From Hybos culiciformis (lineage: Eukaryota > Arthropoda > Insecta > Diptera > Hybotidae): a DNA stretch of 64,000 bases. The position numbers were made by a program, and so were the translations under genes. The stretch spans positions 37,999,860 to 38,063,859 of the forward strand of contig OZ023274.1 of NCBI GenBank assembly GCA_964007475.1, written 5' to 3'. Positions 10,681-24,055 of this stretch are shown in pieces (position 1 is the first letter of the stretch; every line of letters begins with the position of its first letter). Below the pieces are notes generated by a model. The model was given only the letters and a program-made list of their open reading frames with translations, was not told the DNA's origin and searched no databases.

Positions 10681-10739
10681 GGTATGGGGCCCCCAAAAAG
10701 TTTTAGGCCCGGGCCACATAAAAGCTCTCTCAGGGCCTG
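10681..10739 (-). repeat. hAT right terminal and subterminal region
   Basis: This is the inverted counterpart of the left end: it finishes in GGGCCTG and contains GGGGCCCCC and GGCCCGGGCC blocks. Its reverse complement begins CAGGCCCTGAGAGAG. The duplicated 8-mer CTCGTACA follows immediately. Confidence 0.85.
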
Positions 10740-10747
10740 CTCGTACA
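10740..10747. repeat. hAT target-site duplication, right copy
   Basis: CTCGTACA is identical to the left copy at 3868-3875 and abuts the inverted terminus. Confidence 0.95.
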
Positions 10748-10902
10748 TATACCTTCTGCTATCGTATTATTAAACTAGTATAATATTAATAGTGTCTTTT
10801 AAAAAAAAAGATACCAAAAAACAATCAGAAATACTTTGTAGAAACAACATACAACATAAAGCAATATAAAAAATTAATGCGATTTAAAGATTAAACTCAA
10901 AA

Positions 10903-10937
<35 letters not shown>

Positions 10938-12570
10938 GAATTAATAAAAATAATATAAAAAACAAGCGTTTATAATAAATTCATATATGTTTGTATATTT
11001 ATTAAAATACATATAACTAATTCCTATAATCTTCAATATAAAAAAAATTTCATTAACGATCAAAATTTAGAAATTTATCTAATTTTAATTTTAATTTTTA
11101 CACCTTTATCTTATTGATAATATTATTATTTTTTTTGTATTAACTTTTTGAAATGAATAATTAATCACAGGGAAACTAAAGTCTATGTGGTGTTGTCAAC
11201 GAAAATAAAATAATAATAAAAAAAGTTTTTATTTTTTAATTCCATAAATAGTATTTTTTATCTACAAGCATAGTTAGGTAAGGTTTATTTTTTTAAGCCT
11301 TTTGACACCGTATAAAATTATAAAATTATAAAAACCAATAAAAAAATTTAGCTTTAATAGTAAAAATTAAGTTTATATGTAGCATAAGTTCCTGCTGATC
11401 CGGAAAGGTGAAATAAATTGAAAATGGAAGACTGCGCTGTTAGAAACGCTTTGAGTTGATGTTATGAGAATTGAAATATATCAGATTTAAACCAGCGTCA
11501 AACCTTTAATTTTGATTTCAGTTTTAGTGTTAAATTAAACAAAATTGTGTACTTTATGTATTTTTTCCAATTTTACTTTTATAAATATCTCAAATTCTAA
11601 GACCGAATTCTTAAAACCAATGAAGCCACTGTATGCAACGATGAAGATTTCATTTAGATTCATTTTAACTCAAGAATATTTAGAGGCCAATTTGAGTTAC
11701 TTTAATATACGGAAAAGATTCTAACCTTCCAAAGTGTTCGAAAGTTTGCAAATTCATCTAATTCGATATTCTAAACTTTAAAACACAATTTTACGATTTC
11801 TAACAGAACGACTCGAAACGAAAATTTGTTTTACGTACAAAACTGACTAAAAAATTTCTACAAGCAGATCCAAATAAATGTTCATATTTGTATGTTTTAT
11901 TAATTCATGGCTATTTTTGTCATCATTTTATATATATAGATTAAAGCTATAAAAAGTGCACAATTTTACACTTTAAGATTTTTATTGTTTTTAATTAATT
12001 TAATTTTTTGTTAGAAGCCAATTGACCTTTTTAAACTCTTTTTACTATATACTATCTTTCTGAAATATCTATTCGTGTTGAACAATTTTTGTCTATATAA
12101 TAAAAATAATGATATTAAAAAAAAACAAAATAAAATTAAAGATCATCATCTGCTTAATCATCTTAATTAATTTTAATGATCCATAAAGAATTTTCGCTTA
12201 CTTAAAAAAAAAATAAAAAAAAAAATAAAAAAGTAGAAGGCAAGGAAAAGAAATACGTAAAATTTTAAATGAAAACTATATTTATTAGTTAATTATGTTG
12301 ACATTTATACGATTAGTCTATTAAAGTTTTTCTTGATCTTTTTATTTTATTTATTTTTTTTTTTGACAAACACAAATTTTATCATTTTAAGTATTTAATT
12401 TTTTTTTTTTACAAAAAAAACCTAACAAGCTAACTTTATTTTATATACCGTATATGTATGTTCTGATCATATTTAATCGTCTAACATACATTATACATTA
12501 TATATATTTCTTTAAAAAAAAAAAAAAGAATTTATATCATTTTGCTTAAATTCTTTTCAATAAAATATAG
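10748..12570. other. AT-rich gene-free stretch
   Basis: No gene was recognised. It contains an (ATT)n microsatellite at 10903-10937 and an interval of more mixed composition at about 11380-11870. That interval holds an imperfect inverted pair around CTGTTAGAAACG (about 11440) and TTTCTAACAG (about 11803), but no continuous open frame. Confidence 0.5.
10903..10937. repeat. (ATT)n microsatellite
   Basis: Close to twelve perfect ATT units, the longest perfect trinucleotide run noticed in the window. Confidence 0.95.
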
Positions 12571-12573
12571 GGT

Positions 12574-12729
12574 ATGTTGGATAACGTACGTACATGGTGT
12601 ACTGGTGGTGGCTTAAGTGGTGGTGGCAAAAGTGTGTCGATACTTCAGCAATTCAATATTGCTAACTTTATTGTTGTTGTTATAGTCAAACTAAGTATTA
12701 AAAATCATATATGTAATGTGCTTTCGTAG
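12574..12729 (+). other. GC-richer islet with a 51-codon open frame, function unknown
   Basis: An ATG at 12574 opens 51 codons to TAG at 12727. The first half is clearly richer in G than its neighbours and contains two TGGTGGTGGC-like blocks separated by TTAAG. The predicted peptide has a glycine-rich centre (Gly-Gly-Gly-Leu-Ser-Gly-Gly-Gly-Lys-Ser). The minus strand is also open and proline-rich across the same interval, so strand and coding status are undecided. It could be an exon, a conserved regulatory block or a remnant repeat. I do not recognise a family. Confidence 0.2.
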
Positions 12730-12730
12730 T

Positions 12731-15700
12731 TTCAGGAGCTAACACATTTTGCTTCTTCTGTCTTCAAAAAACGAAATTTATGCTTCGAAAATTTATTTGG
12801 TAAATAGAAGATTAAAATAAAAAGAAAACTATGTTTCTCAATACAAATAGTACACGCATAGAATCAAACATGTTTTTTTTTTTTCAAGTACAAAATCAAA
12901 CTTTAATTAAAAACATTAAGTTCAAGAAAATTAAAACAATCAGCTAAAAAACATTTTTTGTGAGTTTATTTTTTTTTCCTCAAAACAATATAAAAAATAA
13001 TTATTGTTTTATTTTTTCTTAAATTTAGATAATAACCAATTAATTTTTATTTATTTTTTAGATCTACTCTACAGTATTGTGGATATCATTTGCAACGCTT
13101 CATATACAGTTTTATTCAATTTGATATTTTGAAAACTTTTTAATAATTTTTTTTTAAGTTTGTGAGAAAAATATTATTTCTTAGTTTTTTGACAAAACAG
13201 TGACAGAACAGAATAATATAAAAACTCATGAAACTGTTAAAATTATTGCTTTGCAATCGATTCGCACAAAACTGTATTTTGAACCTATAGATGGATAAAA
13301 CCGAAATTTAATTAAAAAAAAAAAAACGTATTCTCATTTTGTGATCCAGAATATTCTTAATAAAATTAGACATCATTATCTTGAAAAGAAAAAATTTTTT
13401 TTTCGACTTTAATCTTTTTGAACCCACAAATATATGACATTTCAGGTTATCTATCTTCACCACACATTATTTTATAAGAACCGAAAAAAAAATTAAATTT
13501 TTTTTTTAAATGTTAAAGCAGCATCATAAATTTATATTGAAAATAATGAAAAACTGTTAAGAGACCTGCAAAATGATCTGTTAATCTATTGAATAATCAA
13601 ATTGTATATTTTTATATTTTTGACCTAAGGTCTTTCAGTTTAATCAAAAAAAAAACAAAAAAAAAAAAATATGTGAATAACAAAAAGATACTTTTTTCTT
13701 CTTCTTCTTTAATGTATAGATACAATGTGTCCAATCAGAAGGAAAAAATAATAATAATAATAATAATACAAAATTGAACTATAAGTCAATAATAATAATA
13801 ATAAAAGATGCAAACAATTTTTTGCACCTGTTCGATTGTTAAAGAAATGTTTTATAGAAGAAAAAAAATACTATAAAAGATAAATTTTTTTTTTATAAAA
13901 TTGAAAAAAAAAAAATAATAAGGTGAATCTTTAGCTCTATTAGTGGTATGAAAATAGCAGTGGGAAGTTCAAAAATAGATTAACTTTAAGATTACATAAA
14001 GTATATATAAAAAAAAAAAAAACAAGGCAACATAAAGAATGGAACATAAAAACAGATTATAATATACATATATATATTGTAAAAAAAAAATATGTAGAGA
14101 TGAACAATAGAGTTGACAAAAGGTGAAACGTTAAAAACTGTATAAAGTTAACCGAGAATAAATTTGTAAAACAGTTTGGTTTATTTTTTTTTATATTCAT
14201 TTCTTATACATTTTTTTTTATGACATTAAGATGGTTTGATATGAGAATTATGTGAAAAAAATAAATACTGATTAATACCAAAATAGGTTTTTTTCTATCA
14301 AAAAAACAACATACACTATATGTTTAAATTAAGAATAATATAGGAATTATGTTTCATGACATAAGGTTAATTATGTCGTGGGCTCAACAATTGTGTATAA
14401 ATATTAAACAACAAATATTGATTCATATCTTCACTGACCATAGGAAATTAAAATCACATAAGATTGGTTTTTCCTTTGAATTATCTAAAATTAAAATATG
14501 TTGAAATTATTTTCCCATTATTGTTTTTAGAATGTTTACCGAAATTTCATTTCGAGTCATGGAAAATTTTTACAAATTTTTAATTTGCACAAGTGAATTG
14601 AAATGGTCAAAATTATATGTCTGCTTTAAGTTAAGAAAGTTTTTGCCAATACAGACTCCAAAACTTATCAAGTCTTGCCTAATTCTATTGTATAACATTA
14701 AAAGCCAAAAACAACTTTTAATCATGACAGCCATATCTGTATTTAAGAACCTTCTTCTTCTTCTCGTATTGAAATATTAAAAACAAATGTATGTACATGG
14801 TAATGCGAACAAGAGAATCGTATAAATAAGCATCTGGCTTTAAAAATGAAGCATTTAAAATACAATTTCTCTATGTACGTAATCAAAAACCCTTTTACAT
14901 AATTCAAATTTTTAACATAATCAGAATATAATATATAGTATGTGTACAATTGTATATTATTAAAACTCTGCCTGCAATGGAGAATATATACGTCCTCGTA
15001 TATTATACTTATGTGCTATTTTTGGTACATATTGCACACATTTTTTTTTAATTTTTTGTTCGAAACCATATTAACTTTTTTTTTTTTTTTATTTTCTCAA
15101 AGGAAAATTCACAAGCATATGATGCAAGTGGCGCGTTTTATTATTGAAATAAATATAAAAAAAAAAAAAAAAACAATCAAAATGAATTTATTGCACAAAA
15201 AACCGAAAGAAATCGTTAGTATAGTTGAAAACTTAAAAAAAAAAATAATAATAATTTTTATTTTGTTTTGTATTAAAAAAAAAATTCTATTCGAATATTT
15301 TTTATGTGTACATAGTTTTATATGAAAAAAAAAATATGGCCGAATTACAGATAGCCGCTTTTGTGATTAATAAATTTTCCCTCTTCATGCTAAATAAATC
15401 ATGATAGCATAAAAAAAGAATTTTTTTTTTTAATATTAAAATGCAGATTTTTTTTTGTTCTGTCAAAAAAAAAAACTATATATAGTGGTTAAAAATTAAG
15501 CCATCAAACAAATAATAATAATTTGACAAAAATATCGCGATTTTGTATCTTGGTCGATAAAAATATATGTAAATAAATAGTTTTCTATATTTCCTATAAC
15601 ATCAGTAGTAGTACTGTAAAGTTGCATTCAGCAGAATTTTCTAAATTCAACTTTTTACTATATTATAAAAAGTACGTATATACAAATATAATTATAAAGA

Positions 15701-18700
15701 AAAAAACTACTTTGGACTTAAATCTATTTAATTAACTTTTAAATGTTAGTTACAAATAATTAATTTATGAGATAATTAAAAAAATTGAATTATTATTATT
15801 GATGAAAAAATGAATTTACTTGTTTTTCAAAAATTTTAATCACAGAAGTTCACACCAGGAATAAGTCAAGTCGTTAAACCAGTTTGTTAAAATCGTCACA
15901 AAGTATATATAATTTATATCACATTATATACAAAAACAAGATACGATTTAATTTTAACCCTATTGTTGCTCAGCTGACACTTTTTCGAAGAATTTTGGGA
16001 AAAGAAAATGTTGTGGAACTTAATCGTTATAAATGATTATTTATGAAAATCGTTCTAAAAATGTATAGAAATATTGATAAATTTATTAAGATTTTTCATT
16101 GCTTTAAATTTGATAGAGCAAATTCAAAAATAAGCCGCATAAGCTTTTCTCACAATAATCGGACGAAAGCTAGGAATCTTATCATAAAATAAATAGTTAG
16201 AAGAAAAAAATTATACTATACACAGCAAAATATAGTTTGTTCAATAATTTTCGAATATTAACGAGTTCAATGAATTTATTTATTTATTTTTAATTTTTTT
16301 TTTTTCGCAGTCTGGGATAATCAAATTCTTATCAGTAATTTTTTTTCGCTAATGTCAGTGCTCATTATAATCTCGTATATGAACTTAAAGTTCTCATCAA
16401 TATAATAATAATGGCAGAAGTCTCTCTGTATACATATATATATATATATAGCACGTGTATCAAAAATTCTTTTAAATATATACTTTTTGTACAGCTTCGC
16501 CGCCGCCGTCGTCGTCACATAAACAGCATATATTTTAATATAATGTATAACTTAAATAAATACGATAATTTAGAACCAACCGTTATAGGTTTTTATTTAT
16601 TTTTATTTTTCATTTTTTTTTTTTGTTTATTTTTATAAATTGAAATAATAATACAGAGATTTTTTTTTTATGCTGCGCTGCTGCCTGTTGTTGCTAACTT
16701 CTATATCAATAAATTTATTATTATTATTATTTTTTTTAATATTTTTTTTTTTTGCTTTGCGCGCAATCCTTTCACAAAAAATAAAAATCTACAAAATTGA
16801 TTGACGTCTGTAATCTAAGTGAAGGGCATTTTTTTTTCCAGCTACCACCACGTTATTTTTTTTTTATAGATTTTTGCATATGGTTTTTATGCGTTTATCA
16901 AATGTTATGTATAGTTTATATAAATATAGACATAACATGTACAATATATAAGAATAATATAAATATGTATATGCAATATTATTTATACATGCCAGTATAT
17001 AATATTTTACATATATTATGTTGAATTTAGAATTTATGAGTAATATGTGCAAAAGTTTTTTTTTTTTTTTTTGAAAATCAAATATAAAATTAATACAAAG
17101 TCTGTGTAACTTAATATATTTTAGTATTAACTTGTTAGTTGATTTAATGTAAGTTGAAATGATTCTTGATAACCAATTTTAGTTACGTTATATAGAAAAG
17201 AACTGGAACTTAAAAATAATAAAGTTTTCTGATCTGTGAGGAAAAATCAATATTTGACATTAAGTTCCAAAATTATTGTAGACATTAGATTATCCATCGA
17301 GCTGATGAAGTAAGCATTTTATATGTTTTTCTTTGTTATTTAACATAATACTAATTTTGGTCGTGCTTATTTATTAGGAATGACAAAGAATATTAAAAAA
17401 AAAACTAAAATAAGAAGCTTCTTAACTTATTAACTTGTTATATTTAAAAGGGTTTCGTGCATTACTATCAAACCAGACTACTATAATAATTGTAATTGGA
17501 GAAGAAAAACATAAAATTAAAAAAAATAAAAAACAAAGTATTTAAACAAAAACTAAAGTAATTAACAAGTAGGATAATCATTGCAGATAGCTTAATATTT
17601 TAAATTTATTCTAATTGGTGAAAATTATACATGATATATAGAAAACTTTTCATTCATGTTTTTGTAAACAGATAATACACATAGTTAAAAAAAATTATTA
17701 AATTTAAAAATAAAATAAGAGAATTTTCTTTGGAAATTATTATAACAATTTGGAATACATTAATTGTGGACTGTGGTTACTCTACAATATTACTCTTCCC
17801 ATATTTAATGATTTTTTGACAGAGGGTCAGATATGAAGATAGGGAATTAGACATGGCTTAACTTAAATATTACAAACCCAAGGAAAAGAAACAAAAATCG
17901 GAATCGGATATCTTTTTGAATTTTCTCAATAAGAACGCATATAATATTTTTTTGTGGTTTTTAAAAGTGTGAAATTTATGAAGAAATTTAGTTCTTCCAA
18001 TTATTTTTTCGGGTTTCCAGTCCATAGGGTTTTCAAAACCATAATTTTTATTTTAACAATCTAATATAAGACCACAAAATTTTTCCAATGTAAACTAAGT
18101 TTAAATGTCAATTTTATTGAAACTAGTAAATTAAATATATGTGTATACTTATGGTTACCAAAAAAATATATATATATATAAATATATATATAAAAAAAAA
18201 AATATTTGTACACTTTTTATTAAAATTGTCATGCAAAAACTAATAAAATTAGGAGAAAAAAAATAAAATAAAAATGTTGTTAACTGATTTTTTTTTTTTA
18301 ATTTTTTTTTCTGTCGTGGCCTTTATACGAAAAAGGCAAATAAGTTTTAGGTTTCATTTTGCTTGACTTAATAATGAGTAATCTGGTAAGTTTAATTTTT
18401 TTTTGGTTTGTAACGCAATAACTTTTTGTTTTATTTTTCCACAGTCTAAGAAAAAAAAAAAAACAAAAAAAAAAAACTTGTACTTTATTTATCACATTAG
18501 AAAAAAAAAAAATTTTGTTTTTTTTTCCCGAATTTTGTCGCAAGTTTTATTAGTTTATCCTTTGCGATTATAAGGATTTCGTTATTATGATTTTTTTTTT
18601 TCCTCTTCCAAGCTTAATAAATTTTTTTTTTTGGTAAATTATATATATATGTATAAAATATGTACATATTTTTTTTTTGTTGCTATTTAATTATATTAAA

Positions 18701-21700
18701 TGATATTCAAATTATGGTAAAACACGAAATACAATACAAATTTGGGTATAACCATAAAAATGAAAGTTATATTTTTTTTTTGCTTGGTTTTATTTACAGA
18801 AAAAAAAATAAATTCTATTTACAAGTTTCTGTGACTTGTTAGTTTTTTAGAGATCTCTACAGCCGGCGGCGGGAAAAAAAGATTGTGGTTTTTTTTTTTT
18901 TATTATTTTCAGATGATCGTTTATCAATAATTCACTAGGTTTATAAAGATGTACTGTATAACTCATTGAGAACTAACTATGGAAAATTATTTGATTTTAA
19001 AAACATTCATCTAAAAAGTCAAACCAACAAAATAAAGTTGATGCAGAGTTTCTATATGCAAAATGTCTGACAGAATTAAAGACAGCGATATATACTGACA
19101 AAAGTCGGATATACATAAGGTCTATTTTTATTCTAATATTACTTGAATTTTGTTCAGAAACCCAACAAAAAAAAAAAAAATTTTTAAATTAGGAAAATTT
19201 AGTGAGTAAAATTTATATAAAACTATCAAAATAATAATTTCTCTGGATCTGTTAATAAATTCAGTGGTAATATAAATAATAATATGGAGTAATTTTAACG
19301 TACCTACATACTTTATTTTTTGGAAATGGTAAATTTTAGTTTTTTTTTCCTACTGATAGTTATATATAAGTTTATTAGTCTTCAACTTCTTAGATTTTAG
19401 ATTATAGTTATAGTGGCGATTATCTACAACTATAATAATAATTTATTATCTAAGCTTATTTATTCTAGTTTAGAATTAAGGTTCATAAAACTAATACAAA
19501 CAGTTTTTGAAAGTAGATAAAACTTAAGCCCCGGAAAAATAAATTTTATAGGGATTTAAGAGTTAAAATTTATTCGCAAAGCCTGGAAAAAATTTAATCT
19601 CATGTATCGTGAGTTTGTTTTATTTGTGAATTATTTTACTGCTATTACTTACTCAAAATTCATTTTCTACCAAGTATCACGATTAAGTCCTTGTAGGGAA
19701 ATAATATAGGGAAAAAATATTTTGTTTTGAGTTGAAAGAGACTGAAGTGTGGGTGTTTTTAAAATCCTCAAACTGACAATGGACATAATGTACGGTGAAT
19801 TGGTTTTCTATGTACAATATCCTGTAGAAACTTAAAAATTTTCGCTACCTATATTTTCTAAAGTTTTTTTTTTCAATAAACAACAAAAGGATTCCAGTAA
19901 GTCTGGAAATACTATTTTTTGTTTTAAAATATATAGAAAATAAAATTATTTCATAGCTTTGAAAATTGATTCATTAAAAAAAACATAAAATAATATAACA
20001 ATGAACATAACAAAGAAAAGCTTAGATGATGACGCATAAAAACTTTCTTTATTCTTTGTTTTTTTTTTTAACAGGTGAGAATCTTGAAACATTAGAGTTT
20101 CTACCTAAAAAAAAAATGTATTTATTTTTAGATTAATTTTTTTTTTTTTCATATTATTGTTATTACTTTTTTATTTTGAGTTGTATGTTTTTATTTTATT
20201 TTATTTTTATATTTTATTTTTTTTTGTCTTAAGCGGATTTCCTTTAGTAATATTTACTTGGTTTTTTTTTAACTTATAGGTACATATAGATATCTTTTTG
20301 TTGTGTAGCTGTTAAATTCAAAATATATCGTAAGGTTTCAATTATATGTTTTTTTTCGTTCTTTGTTATATATATAAAACATAGTTAAGTTTGGATTATA
20401 AGGTGTCAATTGCGAGTTTATTTTCCCATTCACTTTTTAAATAAAATTTCTTTGAATCTAGTTGTAACGTCTCTTTGTCTGGACTGCACATTTTATTAAT
20501 TTTTATGCATTATATTAACTTTAATGAAAATTTTGAATTTTATCATGTTCTTGATGGGGGGTAAGTTTATTGATCAAAATTATAAATTATTTCAATTTTA
20601 TTGATCCAATCAAAAAAAATGTAGATTATGAATTTAACATGAATTTAATAAATTCTAATGTCGAATCAATTCTGGTGTAGGTATATTATTCTGTTTTATA
20701 CCTGAGAAGTTAAATTATCTGTAAGTATAAATAAATATAGTATGAATAGTGCTTGCGAAATCTGATATAACCAATTTTAACTGCCAAGCCTAAAACTTTT
20801 GAGATGAAAATAATTTACTTTTTTATGCTCGTTAAACAGGTGTGCCACTGTAAAGAAAATATCGAAAAGAAAATATATATTTTTTATTTTTACTTTTAAA
20901 ATGACAAGTTCTTTACAATTTATTGCCGAGATTAATTAAAAAAAAAAAGGTTCATGTTTTTTCCTTGTATGATCATTATTGAAATGAGCATTATAATGTG
21001 AGTAGGTGGTGTAGTATAATTGCAGCAAATAGATTCTAAGTATCTATTTCGATTAAAAATTATTTTATTTCTGCAAATCACAGAGCAATCTAATTTTTAC
21101 GTAATTTAATATATAATCGACATAAAAATAAGTGAATGCTTATAAAAGAATTATTCTACTTAATTAAATATATTTTTTCCATTAAATGGAAAAATAAAAA
21201 TCTAAAAATTCTTAGTACCCTCAAATTTCTTATGGACCCTTTTAGATCAGATCTCTTTAAAATCCAACTCCAAGGTAATAAAAGTAATAAAAGATATACA
21301 AGGATTATGGTTTTTTTAGTTTCAAACATTATTCTTTATTTTTCGCTTTCATAATTCAACTAAATATCTTCTGGATGAACCTGAATGACACTAGTCGATT
21401 TATTATAAACTAAATTTTGGATAGTAGAAAATGAAATAATTTTTTTTTTCTATTTTACATTTGTACACTGTCATCATTTTTTGTTCAATTATTAGCATTG
21501 AATATATTATTTTAATTTGTAACTTACAATTGCATATACCATATATGTATTTAAAGTAAAGTTTAGTCAGAAATTTGTTTAAGTGAGCTCCAAATTTTTT
21601 AGAACAAAAAAAAAATCTGATAAAAAAAATTTTTTTAAAAATATTTGTGGAAAAAAAAAAAATTAAAATCTCGAACTTACCGAAATAAAAAATAAACAAA

Positions 21701-22020
21701 AATTTCTAAATATAGAAAATATTTTCCAAAGTTTTGATAAAGTTCGTTTTTTTGCCAACACTGTTTTTTGTTTTAATTTTTTTTATTAATTTCATTTTTT
21801 TTTTTTTAATTATCAGAGAAATTTATATTTATACCTATATATATATAGATTTTTTAATCACAAAATTATTTGTTTTTGTTTTTGATAATCATTTTATTAA
21901 TAATTTTTTGGGTTTTTTTATTATTTTGTTTTTATTTATTTTTTTGTTGAAATGAAACGACAAAAAATTTGACAGCACCAAAGTAAAAAAAAAAAAAACA
22001 ATTTATTGCGCTTTTTTTTT
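12731..22020. other. AT-rich gene-free stretch with microsatellites
   Basis: No gene was supported. Features seen are (ATA)n at 13747-13768 and 13789-13804, (TA)n at 16433-16450 followed by a CACGTG E-box at 16452-16457, a TCGCCGCCGCCGTCGTCGTC trinucleotide tract at 16497-16516, (AT)n at about 18166-18194, and a CpG-containing islet AGCCGGCGGCGGG near 18861. Open frames here are AT-rich and have no recognisable domain. Confidence 0.5.
16497..16516. repeat. CCG/TCG trinucleotide tract
   Basis: TCGCCGCCGCCGTCGTCGTC sits in otherwise A/T DNA. It gives a run of Arg codons in one frame, but the surrounding frame has no coding character. It may mark an untranslated exon or promoter-proximal DNA, or be a simple repeat. 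Confidence 0.6.
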
Positions 22021-22560
22021 TCTTAAATATTTTTAACGTAAATTAAGAGGAAAAATACCAAGAAAAAATAAGTTAAAGTTATAATTTAATTTATTGGCTA
22101 TTTTTTTTCATTTAGTTTAGAAATAAAAAAATTTTTTTAATAGTTTTGTTTATTGTTTATTTTTAATAAATTTTTTTGTTTAACGTTATTTTTCTACTTA
22201 AATAATTTATGCATTAGGTTAAAAGTTAAAATATTTTAATTAATTTTTTTTTTTTTTTTTAATTAGAAAAAATTAAAAAAATAATTTACAAAAAAAAAAT
22301 TAATGTTCGAAGTTTTTTTTTTGTTTAATGAAAATATTTTGAAATCTTAAAACAAAATCACCAACTTGTTTAAAAATTATTTTCTTCTTTTTTTTCAGAA
22401 ATGTTAAAAAAAACCCACCCGAACAATTTGAAAGTCAAAAAGCGAATGTGACTAAATTTGAAAAAGTTTTTTTAAATTCATATTAAAAAAAAAAAGAAAA
22501 AAAAAGTGAAATATAATTTTTTTATTTTTTTTTTTTTAATTTGCTTGGCTATGTGTATAA
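22021..22560. other. Near-pure A/T low-complexity tract
   Basis: For several hundred bases the sequence is almost entirely A and T homopolymer blocks, with only scattered G or C. Nothing coding or repetitive beyond this composition was seen. Confidence 0.7.
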
Positions 22561-23118
22561 TATTCTAATCGAGTAAGCAACAAAGCTTCTTACTCATATA
22601 AAAAATGTGTGTGTAATTTTTTATTATTTTAGTATCTCATACTAAAAAAAAAGCATTGTAGCAGCAAAGCCACATCATCCTATATATTAAGTATATTCAT
22701 TCACTTCTGAGATGCACAACTACAAATAAAGTTATTATAATGAAGAATATACTTTGGCTATGTTGAAAAAAAAATTTCCATGAAGTTAATACAAATAATT
22801 TTATTTTATTTTTTTTTTTTTTTAAGAAGGGAAAGACAGTGTTCCAAATATTTGACAAACTGTGCACTTAGAATTGTTAAATAAAAAAAACCCTGAAAGA
22901 GCAGCAGCAACGAAAAACTTCTAAAAGAATGTGATGGACATTGACAAGAAAAAGACTATCAACAATGGAAACATAGGAAATTAAAGAAAAAAGCAAAAAT
23001 TGTGGTAGTGGTTCTAAAGATACAATTTATTTTTTAGTTTGAGTTTAAAAGATATTGTAGTTTAATTTTAAATGCTACATAAACTTGTAGATTTATATTT
23101 TTGTAGTAATGAGGTTGC

Positions 23119-23146
23119 ATTATTATTATTATTATTATTATTATTA
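23119..23146. repeat. (ATT)n microsatellite
   Basis: About nine perfect ATT units. Confidence 0.95.
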
Positions 23147-24037
23147 CATTAGTTTATGTTTTTGATACTAAAAAATATTATTAATATGCATCAGTATAAA
23201 GTTAATTTGCAATACAACATTATAATGACTACATATAACAATATCTATTGTCGCGTCATATCCAATTTTTTTTCCTTCACTAGTGTTAGTGTTTTGTATA
23301 TGTAGCTTTCAAGAAAAAGGTGTGCTAGGAGAGGGCGTTATAGGTTCGAAAAATATCAGACAAATTCTGAATAAAGTTACATAAAAAAGATACAATTATT
23401 AATATATACCTATTATAATATTATAATATTGTAGAATAAGGGGAAATTCTAAGAGTACAAGCAACAAATGAGTTTCCTGAATTATAAAAAAAAAAAAATT
23501 ATTTGTACTTAGTTTAAGCAACGAGGTTTTAAGAGTTTTTGTTCTTATGAAAAATTTTGAATCCATAAAATCAAAATTTCCAAATTTAACTCTTTATTGA
23601 ACTACAAATCGGCTGCACATTAACTACAACGCTCAATGCACACATCACGCTGGAGTAACTTAAGTAAGGAAGAGAAGAAAATAAAAAATAAAAAAAAAAA
23701 CAACGATTTTTTTCCCCCATTTTTATCTTTTTTACACATTCTTTATTTTTAGATTCTTTTCTAAATGGAAAAAAAAGTTTTAACAAAAAAAACAAATTAT
23801 TACATATGGGGACAAAAAGTGTTCTTATGTTCAAGCACATATGTATTTTTTTTCTTTCTTTTATATGCATTGAAATAAATTCATTTGGCACCCCTAAATG
23901 CGTGTTGTATTTCTATATAAAACGTTATACAAAATTTTTTTTTTTATTTTTTACACGTGAATTAATGAAAACCAATATATGAAATTCACCCCCTCAACCA
24001 ATAAAATAAAAAAAAATTGTATATACTAGAAATTATT

Positions 24038-24055
24038 AACAACAACAACAACAAC
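24038..24055. repeat. (AAC)n microsatellite
   Basis: Six perfect AAC units. Confidence 0.9.

Larger units (their letters stand above)
3876..10739 (+). mobile_element. hAT-superfamily DNA transposon with nested insertion
   Basis: This is a cut-and-paste DNA transposon of 6,864 bp, about 3.9 kb once the nested insert is subtracted. Its left end CAGGCCCAGATAGAG matches the reverse complement of its right end, CAGGCCCTGAGAGAG, at 13 of 15 bases. The perfect 8-bp direct repeat CTCGTACA at 3868-3875 and 10740-10747 is a target-site duplication of the length typical of hAT elements. Both ends carry GC-rich subterminal DNA with GGGGCCCCC blocks, unlike the AT-rich surroundings. Inside lies a plus-strand transposase gene of the hAT/DUF4371 (ZMYM1-like) type. 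The identical duplication and long open frames suggest a fairly recent insertion. The copy is probably not self-mobile, because the transposase is broken by an in-frame stop and a nested element. Confidence 0.95.

Noticed and set aside
14942..15325. 127-codon plus-strand open frame
   Set aside because: It is made of Phe, Ile and Lys runs from T and A tracts, and no domain or signal was recognisable.
23586..23891. 101-codon minus-strand open frame
   Set aside because: The composition is homopolymer-driven (poly-Lys and poly-Phe), with no domain and no conserved start context. Only its last part is GC-richer and might be a 3' end.
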